From Patagioenas fasciata (Eukaryota; Chordata; Aves; Columbiformes; Columbidae), in the NCBI RefSeq assembly GCF_037038585.1, contig NC_092520.1:149109104-149173103 (forward strand): 64,000 nucleotides of DNA, given 5' to 3'. The first letter of the stretch is position 1. Every line of letters begins with the position of its first letter. The notes below the pieces were generated by a model that made no database searches, was not told the origin of the DNA, and worked only from the letters and a program-made list of their open reading frames with translations. Made by a program: the position numbers and the translations under genes. This document shows, piece by piece, positions 24,757 to 37,685 of this stretch.

Positions 24757-25819
24757 GGTTTTTTTCTTTTTAACCTTGGCCTTTGTACAATTTCCCTGGT
24801 AGCCCTTGCCCAGCTTGCCCTTTATTGCCAACTTTTGTTTTAACTACGAAATGGTCACAGTATGTTCTAATTTGGAGACCTGTAATAATGATTTCCCCTA
24901 CACTGCCTATTCCTTGGGGAAAAAGTGTTGTGTTCCTTAAATAGATCAGGAATTACCTGCTGCAGTTCTCTGATCATTTAACAGCTGGCACCTGAATGGG
25001 CCCCATGCAGCACTCCTGAAACGTAGGAAAAAGAGTGGTTTATTGCCACATAACACCACTCATTACTTAGTTCAGTAGGAGCTATTTGCATGTTATGTGT
25101 GTGTGTTTTTGTGTTGTGTTTTCTTTTAATTATTATTTTTATTTTTTTTTAGTGATCTTTTTGTTGCATCAGTATTGATGGCATATAGGTGTTACATGAG
25201 ATCTGTACCTTCTCGGGTCACAGAGTCTGTTTCCTCTACTTCTAGTTTAGGTGGTTCAACCTACTTGAGAGCTTCTGCTCTGCAGGTGTTTTATCTGGTT
25301 GGTCTGACCTGGGGATGCTTGAGGTTTTGGTTTTGTTTTTAGCAAAGAGAGAAATGGGTTTGGTCATGTTGCCTCTCTGTGTGGGAAACTGTGACGCAAA
25401 AATGGTAAGGAAGTTAAGACTTTTTAGAAGGGATAAGCACTTGCTACTCCAGCACGGAGACTCTTCTGGCTGTTGGGAACAACTTCTGAAATTGTTTATT
25501 TGACTTTATTTCTTCTCCTGTATCCCCAAATGGCAGAGCAATTAGAAAGCATGGGTGACCCCAGTTCCTTCTGACATGCCAGGCCAGAACAAGATGTCCA
25601 AAACCCTTGTTTAACATCTTGCCTCTGAAGTTTAGGGACCTGGTGGGGAGGAATAACCTGAGCACAGATGCTGGTGCCGTGGCTGTTCCTGGCCCTCGCT
25701 CTCTCCACTTTTCTTTCTCTGCTTTTGTTCTCTTTGATACTTGGTTTTGTTTCTGCTTTCCCTGATGGTTACTGTGACCCTGATGGATACTGTGACAGAG
25801 GCTATCAATATAAAAATGT

Positions 25820-26085
25820 CTCCTGTCTTAGGACAGGGGGTAATGGGTTCAAACTGGAACACAAGAGGTTCCGCTTAAATTTGAGAAGAAACTTCTTCTC
25901 AGTAAGGATAACAGAGCACTGGAACAGGCTGCCCAGGGGGGTTGTGGAGTCTCCTACTCTGGAGACATTCAAAACCCACCTGAATGCCTTCCTGTGTAAC
26001 CTCATCTAGGTGTTCCTGCTCCAGCAGGGGGGATTGGACTAGATGATCTTTCGAGGTCCCTTCCAATCCCTAACATTCTGTGATT
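25820..26085 (+). mobile_element. Young CR1 LINE 3' fragment
   Basis: Sense CR1 blocks in order are GGTTCAAACTGGAACACAAG, GAGAAGAAACTTCTTCTCAG, GAGCACTGGAACAGGCTGCC, GGACTAGATGATCTTTCGAG and GTCCCTTCCAATCC, ending in ATTCTGTGATTC, the CR1 octamer tail. It is very similar to the copies at 41735 and 54752, so these belong to one relatively recent subfamily. It is 5'-truncated with no retained function. Confidence 0.95.
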
Positions 26086-27123
26086 CCTTTACCCCTGCTT
26101 CTTTCTTTCCGCCTACTGCTCCTTTCCCCCCACTCCTTTGCTTTATACTTACTGCAGACACCCTCCCTCTGCCACCGCTTTTGGGAACCTCCTTTCCTTA
26201 CACCGAGGTGGAAGCCTCTGGTTTTCCAGCCTCTGCAGGGGAGGCTGCAGAAGTTGTGTTGGAGAGACCACGCACGTGGGATGGCTTCAGAGGGAGCTCG
26301 TCCGCGCTGCTGCCAGCTGGCGCTGCTTTTCAGCAGCTGCCTCTCGGGGTGTTGTGAAGCATTTCTGCACGTGGCAAATTAAGCTTTGCATGTACAGAGC
26401 TGCTTTCTTTTTCAAAAGGGGCTCTCGTGGTGTAAGCTGCTCAGCTCCTCTTTTCCAGTGACTGGCTGCATGCGACGCACTTGCAAGAACCTGTTGTGTG
26501 ATGTCTGTGTTGGATGCCCAAGTAGAGCTGGCTTGATTCCAGGGACTGAGCGGGAAGCTTGCTGCTGCACACATGTGTCAGGGTTGTGCCTGAAAGCCTT
26601 GGGGGAGACAGCCTGGGATGCTGCTTTGAATGAAACTTCTCTAAAATGCCAGTGGCAACCTTTTCTGCTAGTTTTTCCCTTGCTCTGAATTCCTTTTTCC
26701 TCTGAAGGCAGGATAAGGCTGAGTAATTTCATTTTCCGTGAAATGACGGTCTCATAGAGCCTGGGCAATTTGACTACTGCCTACTTGTCTAATGTCAGTG
26801 TTTACTAGTCAGTATAGAAAAAAAAGTGCTGCTACAGTATTTGCAATTTTAAGAGATCTTCTTAGTTCTCAGCCACATGGAGCATGCTTGCGATTGTATG
26901 GAACAGCAAAGTTAAATTGCAACTCACTGACTCTCAAAATGACGTTCACATCACCTGGAGGTTTGTGGCCACTGCCTGATCATATGGCTGCAGTCTTACC
27001 TGTACTCCCAATTGCCTACTCCTCACAGGACAGGTTGTCTTTCTCCAGTGCTATAGGCATATTATATGATATGAAGTAGGAAGCACTCAAGGCAATTGGT
27101 CTATTGAAATACAGTCCATACTG

Positions 27124-27141
27124 AAAAAAAAAAAAAAAAAA
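27124..27141. repeat. Poly(A) run, 18 bp
   Basis: Eighteen consecutive A residues, followed within 45 bp by further A-rich sequence. No retrocopy body was recognised upstream. Confidence 0.85.
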
Positions 27142-27863
27142 GAGTAAATCCTTGCTGAAGCTGAAAAAAAAAATAGAAGAAAAAAGATGAAGTTGCTGTC
27201 AAATATACAAAATCAATTACACAATTCCTCCTGTGTAAATGATGTTTCTCTGACTTGTGTAGATCTTCTATGGCAAAATCGAGGGGAAAAGGCTTTCAAT
27301 ATTTCAAAAATTCCAGAGTTGGAGGGCGGATTTGGCATAGTGAGGTAGCTTCAGGTGCCTTATCTAGTGCACCAGGTTGCTAGTTGTAAGGTCTTCATTA
27401 GAACAAAGTAGTTGTGCACTGCTTAATCTGTACTTTTAAGTACTTGTAACGTGGTCAATTAGGTTTCTATTTAATAATAATTTATTATGTGTCTTGCTAC
27501 TAGAGCTAACTGAAAAATGCAGGAGAATGTGATGGAGGAGTAAAGGGAATCAGTCTAATTAGCAGTAACTGCAGCTAGTTATGTAAGTTCTTGGTGCAGA
27601 GAGGTGTTTGTTTTTTATTGTCACTTGCTCTTCAGCTATCTAGTGTTGTGTGGGTTGCTGGCCCAGGTGCCTTCAGGATTTAGTCTGCATGAAATCGTGG
27701 GTTTTATCACTGTGGATTATTGCAATTTTGGGAGATACTGGCATATACTACTGAAACGAGGTAACTACGACCTCTTATGAGTTTGATCCATCAACTTGAG
27801 CTTTAGGACAGGCTTGTTTAATGCTGTCTTCTTCCATGTAAATAAACTGTTGCATTATTTCTC

Positions 27864-27980
27864 TTTCCTTTCCCTCTTTCCTTTCCCTCTTTCCTTTCCC
27901 TCTTTCCTTTCCCTCTTTCCTTTCCCTCTTTCCTTTCCCTCTTTCCTTTCCCTCTTTCCTTTCCCTCTTTCCTTTCCCTC
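27864..27980. repeat. Perfect 13-bp pyrimidine minisatellite, nine copies
   Basis: The unit TTTCCTTTCCCTC is repeated nine times without a mismatch (117 bp). The + strand is pure pyrimidine from about 27858 to 27981. The conceptual translation is a Phe/Pro/Leu/Ser repeat of period 13, which is only a consequence of the DNA repeat. Perfect identity suggests recent expansion and probably length polymorphism. Confidence 0.97.
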
Positions 27981-30900
27981 TGGGTTTTTACTCTGTGTGT
28001 GTGTTGTTTGTTTGTTTGCTTTTTCTTTTCTTTTTTTTTTTCTTTTTTCCCAAGTGACATAATGAGTGAAGAACTTGCAGGTGTGCTTGGAGCTGTGCCC
28101 AGTGGTGTCACTTTAAATGTCTTGTGTATGTGCAAAAGAGACTGAGGGAGCTCACTGCTTGTTAACACTGTGGGATCCAGGCACAAAACCACATTGATCC
28201 AAAATTCAATGAAATCCTGAAGGCTATAGCAGGGCTAAATGTGATCTGATGACTAAACCTGGAGCAATGTTGTTTCCTTTTGCAGCAGCAGGGGAAGGAA
28301 AATGGAAAGGCTCTGCAGAATGTGGTGCATTCCAGGGATGGCTGTGCTGGCCCAAAGGTTGATATACTATGAGGAAAAGTATGTTGAGGTCATAATGTAT
28401 CTTCCCTGTGCCTCTGCACAGCATGCCTGGCCAGTGTTTGAGCTGAAACAGATGCCGTTCTCCAACATGAAGAATGGAGAGAGAGGGGAGGAAAAGCTTC
28501 AGTAGACATAGCATGCGTCTACATAGTAATTGCTTGGTGTTGATTTGGCTTTTTCTCACTAGGTGCTTCTATTTCCAATTCTTGTGTAGCAATGATTTTT
28601 TTTTTTCCTAAAAAACTAATTTGACAGTATAGCACATTTCTGCTTCAACATAAAATTCCTGTTCAAAAAGCAGAAGTCTCAGCTGCATTTCTAATGCTTC
28701 CCCTTGCCACACAGTGTAATGCTACTTCCTAAATTCGTAACAAATATAGGCAGAATAGTGTGACCAGTTTCCCAGAGATGGGGTTTCACGTGTGCAACCT
28801 TTATACCTTTTCTTGAATTTGTTAGATGGAGTTTTGTAGGAGGGTGTGGCTCAGAATAGGAAACTGCCTGAGTTATTGAAGTGTGAGGAAGACGCTTTCT
28901 GTTCGATTTGGTAAAACTTTCTTTAATAAGTTGTTCTTAGTTGCACTCATATACCCTGAAGGTCAGTGGTGGTCGTGTTCACACACAAAGCACAGCAGTG
29001 GAAAGCACTACGTGTTTCTGAGAGCACACTAAGGTAACTGTTATTACAACTCTTTTGGTCAGGGTCAAACCTACCACAGAAGAAACACCTTGATACTTGT
29101 TGCTGGCCTAAGAGGTCCTTGCTGTGCAACAGCAAAATAGCGAGGGAAGGATGTAGAGCTTTGCAAACACCACAGTAATTGTTAGTGCAGAAATTCCAGG
29201 ACAGTGGCCTGGTTTGGGATTCAGTGTGTGGTGAAAAAGGTCTGGGAGTCCAGCAGTCAGAATGATTTTCTTCTGTAGGGAAGCAAAATGAGTAACCCGG
29301 AGCATTAAGCAAGGGAACCAGCCTGGGCTTTTACTTCCTCTCTCATTGGTGATCTCTTGAGGGTTGTGAGGTTTTGGAAATACAGGAGCAAGATTCTAGT
29401 CTGTGGTGCTCTGAGCAAAGGCTGATGTTGGATTGCCTCTGTGTGAAAGGAGAGAAAACAAGGGTTGAATTGTTGCTGGCTATAGGCTGTGATTTTTTTA
29501 TTTTTTTTTTTTAAGGAATTGATGTTTAACATTGAACTGAGAATACAACAATACAATTTCATCCCAAAAGACAAGTAGGGCCCTGAGTCCCAAGGTCCAG
29601 GAAAGCATAGTGTATGCTGAAAGATGACAGATTAGTTAAGTGTCATTGTTGTCCTGGTCACTGTGGGATGCTTCTTCTATGGTGTTGTGAGCTTTTTCTA
29701 ATCGTAGCAGGTTTGCTAAGCCTCTGCCATTCATGCTATTTAGTAAGCTTAAGTAATGAATGAAGTTTGGCCCCCTTTGGGGAGGTGTATTGCAGAGGTG
29801 GATTTGGCCTGTGGTTTACTCTTCTCTGAACTCAGTTCTTTAGACCATCTTTCCATTGTGAGTCGGAGCAATAGCTGTAGCTACTGCTGTGTCTGTGTCC
29901 TGTCTTTTTAGGAAATGTTTGCTAGCAACAATACATGAATCTCCTTCTTTGCCTGCAGTCAATGATGATATTTATTGTCAGGCTCAGACAGTACCTGAAG
30001 CCACCAGAAGATTCTGCTAGAGCCTAGAAAGACACGAGGTGGGTGCCCCTATGCTTAAAGCCTTTGATTCAGCCAAGGATTTACGTGCTCTGGCCTCTGA
30101 CTATCTTCAAGAGAACCCTTGTGTAATCTTGGGAAAATAATTACATTTCTCTGTTCCTATGGTGTGTGCTGGAAGATGAGGCACAGTAACGCGTGGTTCT
30201 CTTCCACCTCCATTTGTGCGAAGCGGTTGTTGTTTTAGGACTCCTCCCAAAAAAAGCCAAGCACTATCTTTCTTCTGCGTGCTTGTGGCATTATGTGTCT
30301 TAATCTTTGAAATCTGCAAGTGCTGTTTCAGTACAAGTAACTGAACTCTTTGCTTGATAACTAAAGTTTATTTAAAACCAGCACCACTTTGGTATGGTGA
30401 TGACTAATGTTGCATGCACACACAAAACCGCATGTTTAGACATCATTAGGCTGCAAAATTATGCACTCACCAAGCAAGAAAGGCTTGATTTAATTTTGAC
30501 CCTGTTGCGTGTTTATATCATGACAGTCTTTAATTACACTATCACATACCATTTTTATCCGCATGATCCCTGCCCTATTTATTGCTCAGAATGGATGGTG
30601 CTCACTTAATGAGCAACTATTCAATATTTTGTTTCTTCCTTGTCCAGAGCATGGCCCAATGCCCTATTTACTTCACGTTATTCAAGTCCTGCTCTGAGAC
30701 AGATTAACAACTTCTCGATAATTTCTCTGTGTACAAACTACCAAGTGCTGGTATTTCCTCACAGTTTGTTGCTTCAGTCTGTAATCTTTTAAAGTACTTT
30801 TGGCATAGCTTCTGGATGTGTAATTTCCTTGCTTTTCAAAACGAGTAAAGCGAATAGCCAGAAATTTTGCAGTGGGGAAGCACATGGGTGTGAACAGTTG

Positions 30901-33900
30901 GACTGAAACCTTTGAATCTACATCATTGGCATCGGCTGCATGAGGAAGCAGACTAGCTGGTGGCAGCAGTAGATTGTGCTCTATAGGAGTCAGCATGAAG
31001 AGATGTGGAGCTTTTCTCCTTAGGTATTTGCTGGCTGGGGAGGCACAATGACATGATGTTCCCTTCCTGACTCAGAGAGGAATAAACCCTGGGTTGTCAG
31101 TTCCTTCTGGCAGCCCCTTCCTTCCTCTCTCCGCAGTTTGTTGTCCTGCCTTGTCTACTCCAGCCTGCCCTCACCTCTTTGCTTGCTTGCTTCTCCTTAG
31201 CTATTTAATTGTTTCAAATCTTTGCCTTTTGAATCTTGTTGCTTTCCTCAAAAGCTGTTGTGACTAATTACCTCTCCCAGGGTCCCTCCCATACTCTTAT
31301 CCCCAAAGTCCTTGCCCAGCCAATTCAATGGCCCCCACTTATGTCCTTGTACTGCATATCGCATCCTCCACGCGGTCCCCACTACTCCCATCTTTCAGAT
31401 TCAACCTTCTGATGTGGGAGCTTTGCCCAGCCAGGGGGCAAGGCCCCTCTGGGGTTTTCCGGCTCTCAGCAAAGCCTGGTTTCTTTTTGATCTCTTTTCT
31501 CCAGCTTTGGGGGTTCAGCTCTCCTCCACCCTGTACATAATTCAGGAGTTCTCCCTGGGTTTGGGCAGGGAAGCCAGGCAAAAGCCAGAAGCCTGCTCTG
31601 CTCTGGTGGTCAGGGTGGTGCAGCACCACAATTACTTGCACTCTTGCCTTAATTTGTACATGGAAAAGCAGACATTTCTGCATGCACTTGTTTGAATAAA
31701 AGGGGCTGGGTTTTACATTTGACTTCCTTCGTTGAATCATTTTAGCTGCCCTTCTGGATAGCGCATCTTGTACTGTGATACAGAAAAACAACCCTCTCCC
31801 TCTTCTTAAATCCTTCTGAGGAGGAAGTGGAAAGTAAACAATATCCCTGGACTGTTAACATGTGACAGTATCAAGAGGCCCTGTTTGTTTCAGTAAACAG
31901 CAAATAAACTTATGTACTTTGGCTTCATGTACATTTAATGTCAGAAAAGGCCAAGACTGAGTCTGATTATATTTTTCTTAGCTGATGACTTAACATGTTT
32001 TAGCTACTTTTTTTTCTTGTGGGGGGGAGACTTTTTAGTCTTTTAAAGATCCTTTAGACTTTGATTTAGTTCATAAAAATCCATTTTTATGAATTCGTAA
32101 GTGGAAACTGTGCCTGGGATGAAGAACCACACTGCAAAAAAACAATCAGGAGGAAAAGTTAATGAATGTGGTTGGTTTTTTTTCTTCTTTTCTTCTCCTT
32201 CCCCATCTTTTGAAAGATGCTGATGACTTATTCATTCATGTGCAGAGGGAGTGTTGTGTTTTGTTTTTTTAAGTTTTTTTTTTTCTCTCATTAATGGGAG
32301 TTGCATTTAAGCCCTGCAGTTGCAGTCACTTCATTGCACGTCGTCGGCCTCTTCTGTTGCCTGTGTTGCTAATTGGAAATCCCCAATTTGTAGGTGCAGT
32401 CTGTGTGTCCCAGAGCTGACTCACAGAAGACTCTGTTCATTCCCTTTGCTTCACAGGACTGCCTTTCTATTCACAGTTCATGGCAGTCTCATTAAACCCC
32501 TGTTTGAAATAGCATTGTGCCTGTGTTCATTGGCTTTGTCTGAAAACCCTGTAAACCAGTGTCAAGGAATTAACAGCATCTGAGAAACAGAAAAACTCTA
32601 ATGGCTTGCCAGGTCATTTTCCTTGCAGTAAATCTGGGTTAGTTTGACACAGAATGTTATTTCAGTCACCCAGAAAATATAAAAACCAAACCACAACACC
32701 TGAAGATAGATGATACCTGGATTATTGCAGGTATTTCCCCGGAGCTAATCTAACGGAACAATTTCTTACATCTTTGATTTCCAGGCACATTTTTGCACAT
32801 CGAGCAGAAACTTTCAGGCTGTTCTCAGGAGTGAAGGGTTCAGCTGTAACTGCCTACCTCATTAAGGATTGATGCTTTCTGAGCTGGTCCGTGTCTCTCC
32901 TCTGTGAACCTGGTAATCACAGCATGTATTAAGTGAAGGACAGCACAATGTCAGGACCAAGTTACGTGGCTTTAGGTTTTCACAGACTGATACAAGCAAT
33001 CATTTGCTCAAGACCATGAGGACACCTGTCTCATCAAATGCAACTTGAGGTGGATGGTTCCAGTTGTGTGATGAGTGTTACTTTGATTAAAAAAAAAAAT
33101 AGTGAGGTATTATTATAGCTGGTGAGATTTAATAGTGGGTTTAAAAAGACAAAATCTGTTAGCATGTTTAAAGCTTCTCCCATCCTCCCAGTATGCTTTC
33201 CAAGACAAATAGATTCTTCCCTGGCTAGAAACTTAATCTTCAACTTAATCTAAAGAAGAGCAGTAGTAAATCCATTTTCACGTCTCTAATTCAGTTATCC
33301 CAATATTCTTTTCCAACTAGTGCATTAAAAACCTTAATCCTCTACTTGGCTTGGAAATGCTGGAACGCACTTTTCTCTCCCAACTGCAGGGGAGTCGCTG
33401 TTCTTTTAAGCAATTTCCAGAACGTGAACGTCCAGGAAGCTGCAGCACAGAAGGGACCCTTGTAAATGCATATTCCACATTCCCAAACATCCATGCTGAC
33501 GTTCAGGTACTGGCTGAAGTGAGTTTTGAAAGACAAGGTTTGCGCTTGGATTGCTGCTATTGAGGTGTTTGCTTTCCAGGTCTGACAGGCCTTGCAGCAC
33601 CTGGCCATGCTCTGCTTTGCCTTCTGAGTTCTCATTACCTGCTGCAACTGGTCATGGGGCGGCTTAAATGAAAATCTTCCACTGAAACATGTTGTGGTTT
33701 TTGTTGTTCTACTTTTTTTAACCTCCTTTCTTAAAGTTAGGTTTGGTTGTCTTAAGAGAGTATCATTCTTTTGCCTTGTTTAAAGCTTTGTTTGGCAGTG
33801 TATTTGCTGTGGGTCCTTTGTTCAGGCCGGGGGCTGGATGTCCGCTCAGGTATCTCATTTTTTGACCTATGAATCCCTCGTTTTTGCAAATCATCTGTAG

Positions 33901-34929
33901 AGTAAGGAAATATTAAGCATGAAATTTGTACTTTGAAACCAGCTATGATGGCACTTTGCTTGTACTGGTACAGAAACTATGGAATAAAACACAGCTCATT
34001 TTAATCTGTGAAAGATGCCAGCAAACCTGCTGGGTGTTCATTTTAGAAGGGAAAATTGGAAGGAAAAACCATCTTTTCTCTGTTTTCCATGGAGACAAGG
34101 ACTTTATTGATTGTTCAAAATAAAACTCAGGGAAAGAGTAATTATCAGTCAGGGGTGGGAGAGAGAACATTCCGTTTCTTTTGCTCCCAAAAAATGCGGT
34201 TTTATCTGACCATACAACACTGTTACATGTATCATTCTTGCAAGACCATGTTTGGATATTTCTGCAGAGGCAAAGCCGCTGTGAGATGGTGGGCTTGGGT
34301 ACTCTTGCAATATTTTGATCTTGCTTTATTTAATTGCATTTACCATAATTTCTGCCTAATCTCATGACAGCAGCTTGAATCACTGCTGTGTCTGTGGGTT
34401 ATCTGTAAATGTTTGGAGCAGAGATGTTTCTTTTGTATTTTGGTAGTATGCTCAATTAATTTGTTGTTGTTCTTTTCCCTCTTTGCCCCCATTCTCTCCA
34501 GTGTCAATTATGTCATGCATTTATTTCAGATGGTGAATTGCTTAGACTATAAATCTTTTTGGTACAAGCATCAGGAATATTCATCTTGAGAAAGCTGTCA
34601 CCTAGTCTGTGCTTTCAATGGCTGCTAATGCTGGTCTTACTAATCTGTCCATTATAGATCAGCATTCCTTTGCTGATCTTGGCTGATGTACTGTGGATTC
34701 ACTATCATGACCCTGCTTATGATCCTGAGTGGTATCTCCATCAGGGAATTACTCAGTATGGGAAACCAAATTCCTTCATTTGTTGCCCGTATAAACTTTT
34801 GGAGATGATGGACAACTTTCCAGCCAGAAATGTAGTTGGTCTAGTACTTTACAAGAATATGAATATAGGAACTTCTGCATCATACTTCTTCAGGAAAAAA
34901 AAATATATATAACTCTTTTACTTAATATT

Positions 34930-35560
34930 AGGATTGGTCTGTCGAGCTCATATCAGTATATTCAACACAACAGAAGAACATTGTGGGAATACCATATCAA
35001 ACCACTGGTTCATCTGGCTCTAGTATCTGTTTTCTGACTGTGGTCATTACTGGATGCTTACAGAGAAGAAAAGAATGGGAATGGGGCCAGTATTTGGTTA
35101 TCTTTTCTCACAGTGCATGCTGAATGTGTGCCATTCAGTGATGTGGTCTATGGATTTGGATGCTTTATCTGGAGCACTGTGTTTAAGACTCTCCATGGAC
35201 CCTGTCTTCTGTGGAGTTGCCTAATTCTGTTTTTAGAGCCCTTCTCTCCTCTGACTTTGAGGACATCTTGTCGCAATGAGTTCTGTGACTTAGTTACACA
35301 CTGTATGAAGAAATCTTGTTTGAAAACGGCTAATTTCATTGGGAGCTCTTTGACTTTGTGTGATAAGAAGTAGAAAGTAATTTATCTGGTTCACTGCCCC
35401 AAGCCCTTCATAATTTTATAGTATCTTTATATATTCTGCCTTTCCAAGGTGGAGAGCCCTGTCCTGTTGAATATCTCCTCACACAAAAGCGACTCCTTGT
35501 GTCCGATGAGCCTTATTACCCTTTCCTGTACTTATTAGATCTTTTGGAAACTGGGCAGAG
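34930..35560 (-). mobile_element. Ancient CR1-like retroposon relic
   Basis: On the + strand the segment contains, in order, GGGAATACCATATCAAACCA and GGTTCATCTGGCTCTAGTAT. Then come CGCAATGAGTTCTGTGACTT, TGTATGAAGAAATCTTGTTT, CTAATTTCATTGGGAGCTC, CATAATTTTATAGTATC and GAATATCTCCTCACACAAAAG. This series corresponds to an old CR1 family that I know as abundant in turtle and crocodilian genomes, here in reverse orientation. The copy is heavily substituted. The family name cannot be fixed without a repeat library. Confidence 0.7.
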
Positions 35561-37584
35561 GAAGGTGACATCTTGGAATAACATGTTGTACTCCAGATGC
35601 AGGGACACCTTGAATTTTTATTTAGTGTATTATTGCTTGTTGTTTATGTTCCATTTCTTTCTAAATGTGATAGATGCTTATGCTATTCCCAAGCTGTGTT
35701 TTCTGTGCTGATTTATGGCACCACCCTTGTTCTCTTTATTATTTATTATTTTGTTCTGACTGCAGTCTGTGTAAGTAGTTGAGATGTACAGTAAAAACAT
35801 TAATAGAAAATCTGGGTGTATTGTAATGCTGTGTTTTGAATCCAGTGCGCTAGCTTTGGCTGAAGAGCATCCTGTGACTGGCCTGTTCCTGATTACAGGG
35901 GAAGGGCCGGAGCAAGATGCTGAATTTGGCTAAGGTGAGCCCGGCTGATTTCAGGGCCAGAGATGACACCATCAAACTCTGTAGCTGCTGTATCTGGGCC
36001 TAAGTTACCCAGATATAGGTTTACAATATATCCTCCCGTTCTTAACTGCTATTTGGAGATGAGTAATAGCTCCAAGTAACCTGGCTTGGGCAAAGCTCAT
36101 GGGCTGCCCACAAGATTGAGTCCTTCTCATTGCTTTTTGTTGGCTTTAGCGGTTTTCTCTTCTCTTCTCTGTGGTATAGTTACAGTGCAAAGGGGCTGCA
36201 GCTGGTGTCTTAGCTGGTGTCCTCTCCATCTGAGTGTCTGTGGTCCACCAGCCAGGGAGATGTGTTACCTCTGCACCAAAGGGCAGAAAGTCTGAGCGTT
36301 TGCCTGAATTCACAAACAAAATCTATCATAAAGCAGAGACTTAATCCAGGATTTCCCAAATCTTAAGCAGCTCTACCTCAGCAAAAGTCTTCCTGGTTTT
36401 GCTGATAAATTGACCATTTCTCAGCTAAAATTTGCTGAAAAAATAGAGCCCCCTGTTCCTCTCCTTTTTCCTACAAGCCAAAAGCTTCAGCATTTGTTGT
36501 TTTCAAGTATGAAGATGTAAGCAGTGCAAGCCATGATAGCTGCTGTGCCAGGGTTTTCATGTCACTATTTGTTGCATTATTTACTTTGATCTGATTTGGC
36601 CTCTTGACTCCACCAAAAGTGCCTTTCAATGTGAATTAATTAAGAGAGCTGCATTTTCTTCTTTCAATTGCCTTTAAAAAAGAAAGGCTCCCAGATGGCA
36701 TTAGGGAAGGAGAGAGGTGTTTTTCTCTCTGCACAAACCATGTTTTTGTCATAGACCAAAGGCTTTCTCTGCACTCCATTACACTTTGGGAGACTGCTGT
36801 TTTAATGGATAGAAGGTGCTTTCTCCCGGGAGTTTGGAAATGCCAGAACTCAATGAGAACCCCTCAGTGGCATCCCAGCACAAATGAGCAGCTTTCTAAT
36901 AACGACGATGACTTTAATATTGCAGCTTCCTGTCTCAGCAGAGCACTCAGTTAATTATGAGGTGTGAATAAGGAATATGCTTCACAGTGTCTTGGCAATC
37001 TTCTGAGTTCACTGATCCGTAAACAAGATTATTCCCTAATAGTCCTTCATCTCTGCCATTATTACACAAGGATGTTCAACTTTAAATTAAATTAAAAATG
37101 ATCATCTTTAAAGTTTGTTGAGCCACAGCTAATCTTTGGAGAGTGCTTCCAGGATTAACTATTTTTAAATTGCTTAGTTATTTGGAGAGGGGAGAATTTT
37201 TTTATTGTTCCTGCTGTGCCATTTTTATGAAGACCACATTGTAGCTGGGAAATGTGAATTAGACCTGGATTTCTTTCTTTTCCAAGTCCCCAATACTGTC
37301 AGGCAGCTGATGTTTTGCAGGGAGCTGCTTCATTAAGGTACATGGTGGTTTTTTAGTGCTCCTTCAGCTGCTGCCAACCAAGGAGCAAGGGACTAAATTT
37401 GGTTCCCAAATGCCAGCTGTCCGGCCCAGCTCTGTCACTGGCCCTCAGACAGTTTGTAGGAGATGGAAATGACACAGGCTATTGGCACAAAACTGTCACA
37501 CGATTTGCAGTCTCTCAGGGTTGTGCAGAGCTACAACTCCTTGAAGACATTTTTACCATTACTAGGAGTGTCACTGTAAATTTT

Positions 37585-37685
37585 TAAGGTCAAGAGGGAC
37601 CATTTATGACCATCTAATCTGAGCTGGAGCATGGTGCAAGAGACAGAGCTTCGTCTAAGAATTACTGTGTGAAGCCTGCATTTCT
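37585..37685 (-). mobile_element. Ancient CR1-like relic (short)
   Basis: TTTAAGGTCAAGAGGGACCA, TTTATGACCATCTAATCTGA and AAGAATTACTGTGTGAAGCC parallel the reverse complement of old reptilian CR1 3' ends (AAGGCCAGAAGGGACCAT..GATCATCTAGTCTGA). Only about 100 bp is recognisable. Confidence 0.6.

Noticed and set aside
27818-28192. 124-codon minus frame rich in Lys/Arg/Glu/Gly
   Set aside because: It is the translation of the 13-bp minisatellite and adjoining T-rich sequence, not a protein.
30001-31100. Search for a nested gene or retrocopy in the middle of intron 5
   Set aside because: Only short frames open on both strands were found. There is no poly(A)-tailed retrocopy with target duplications.
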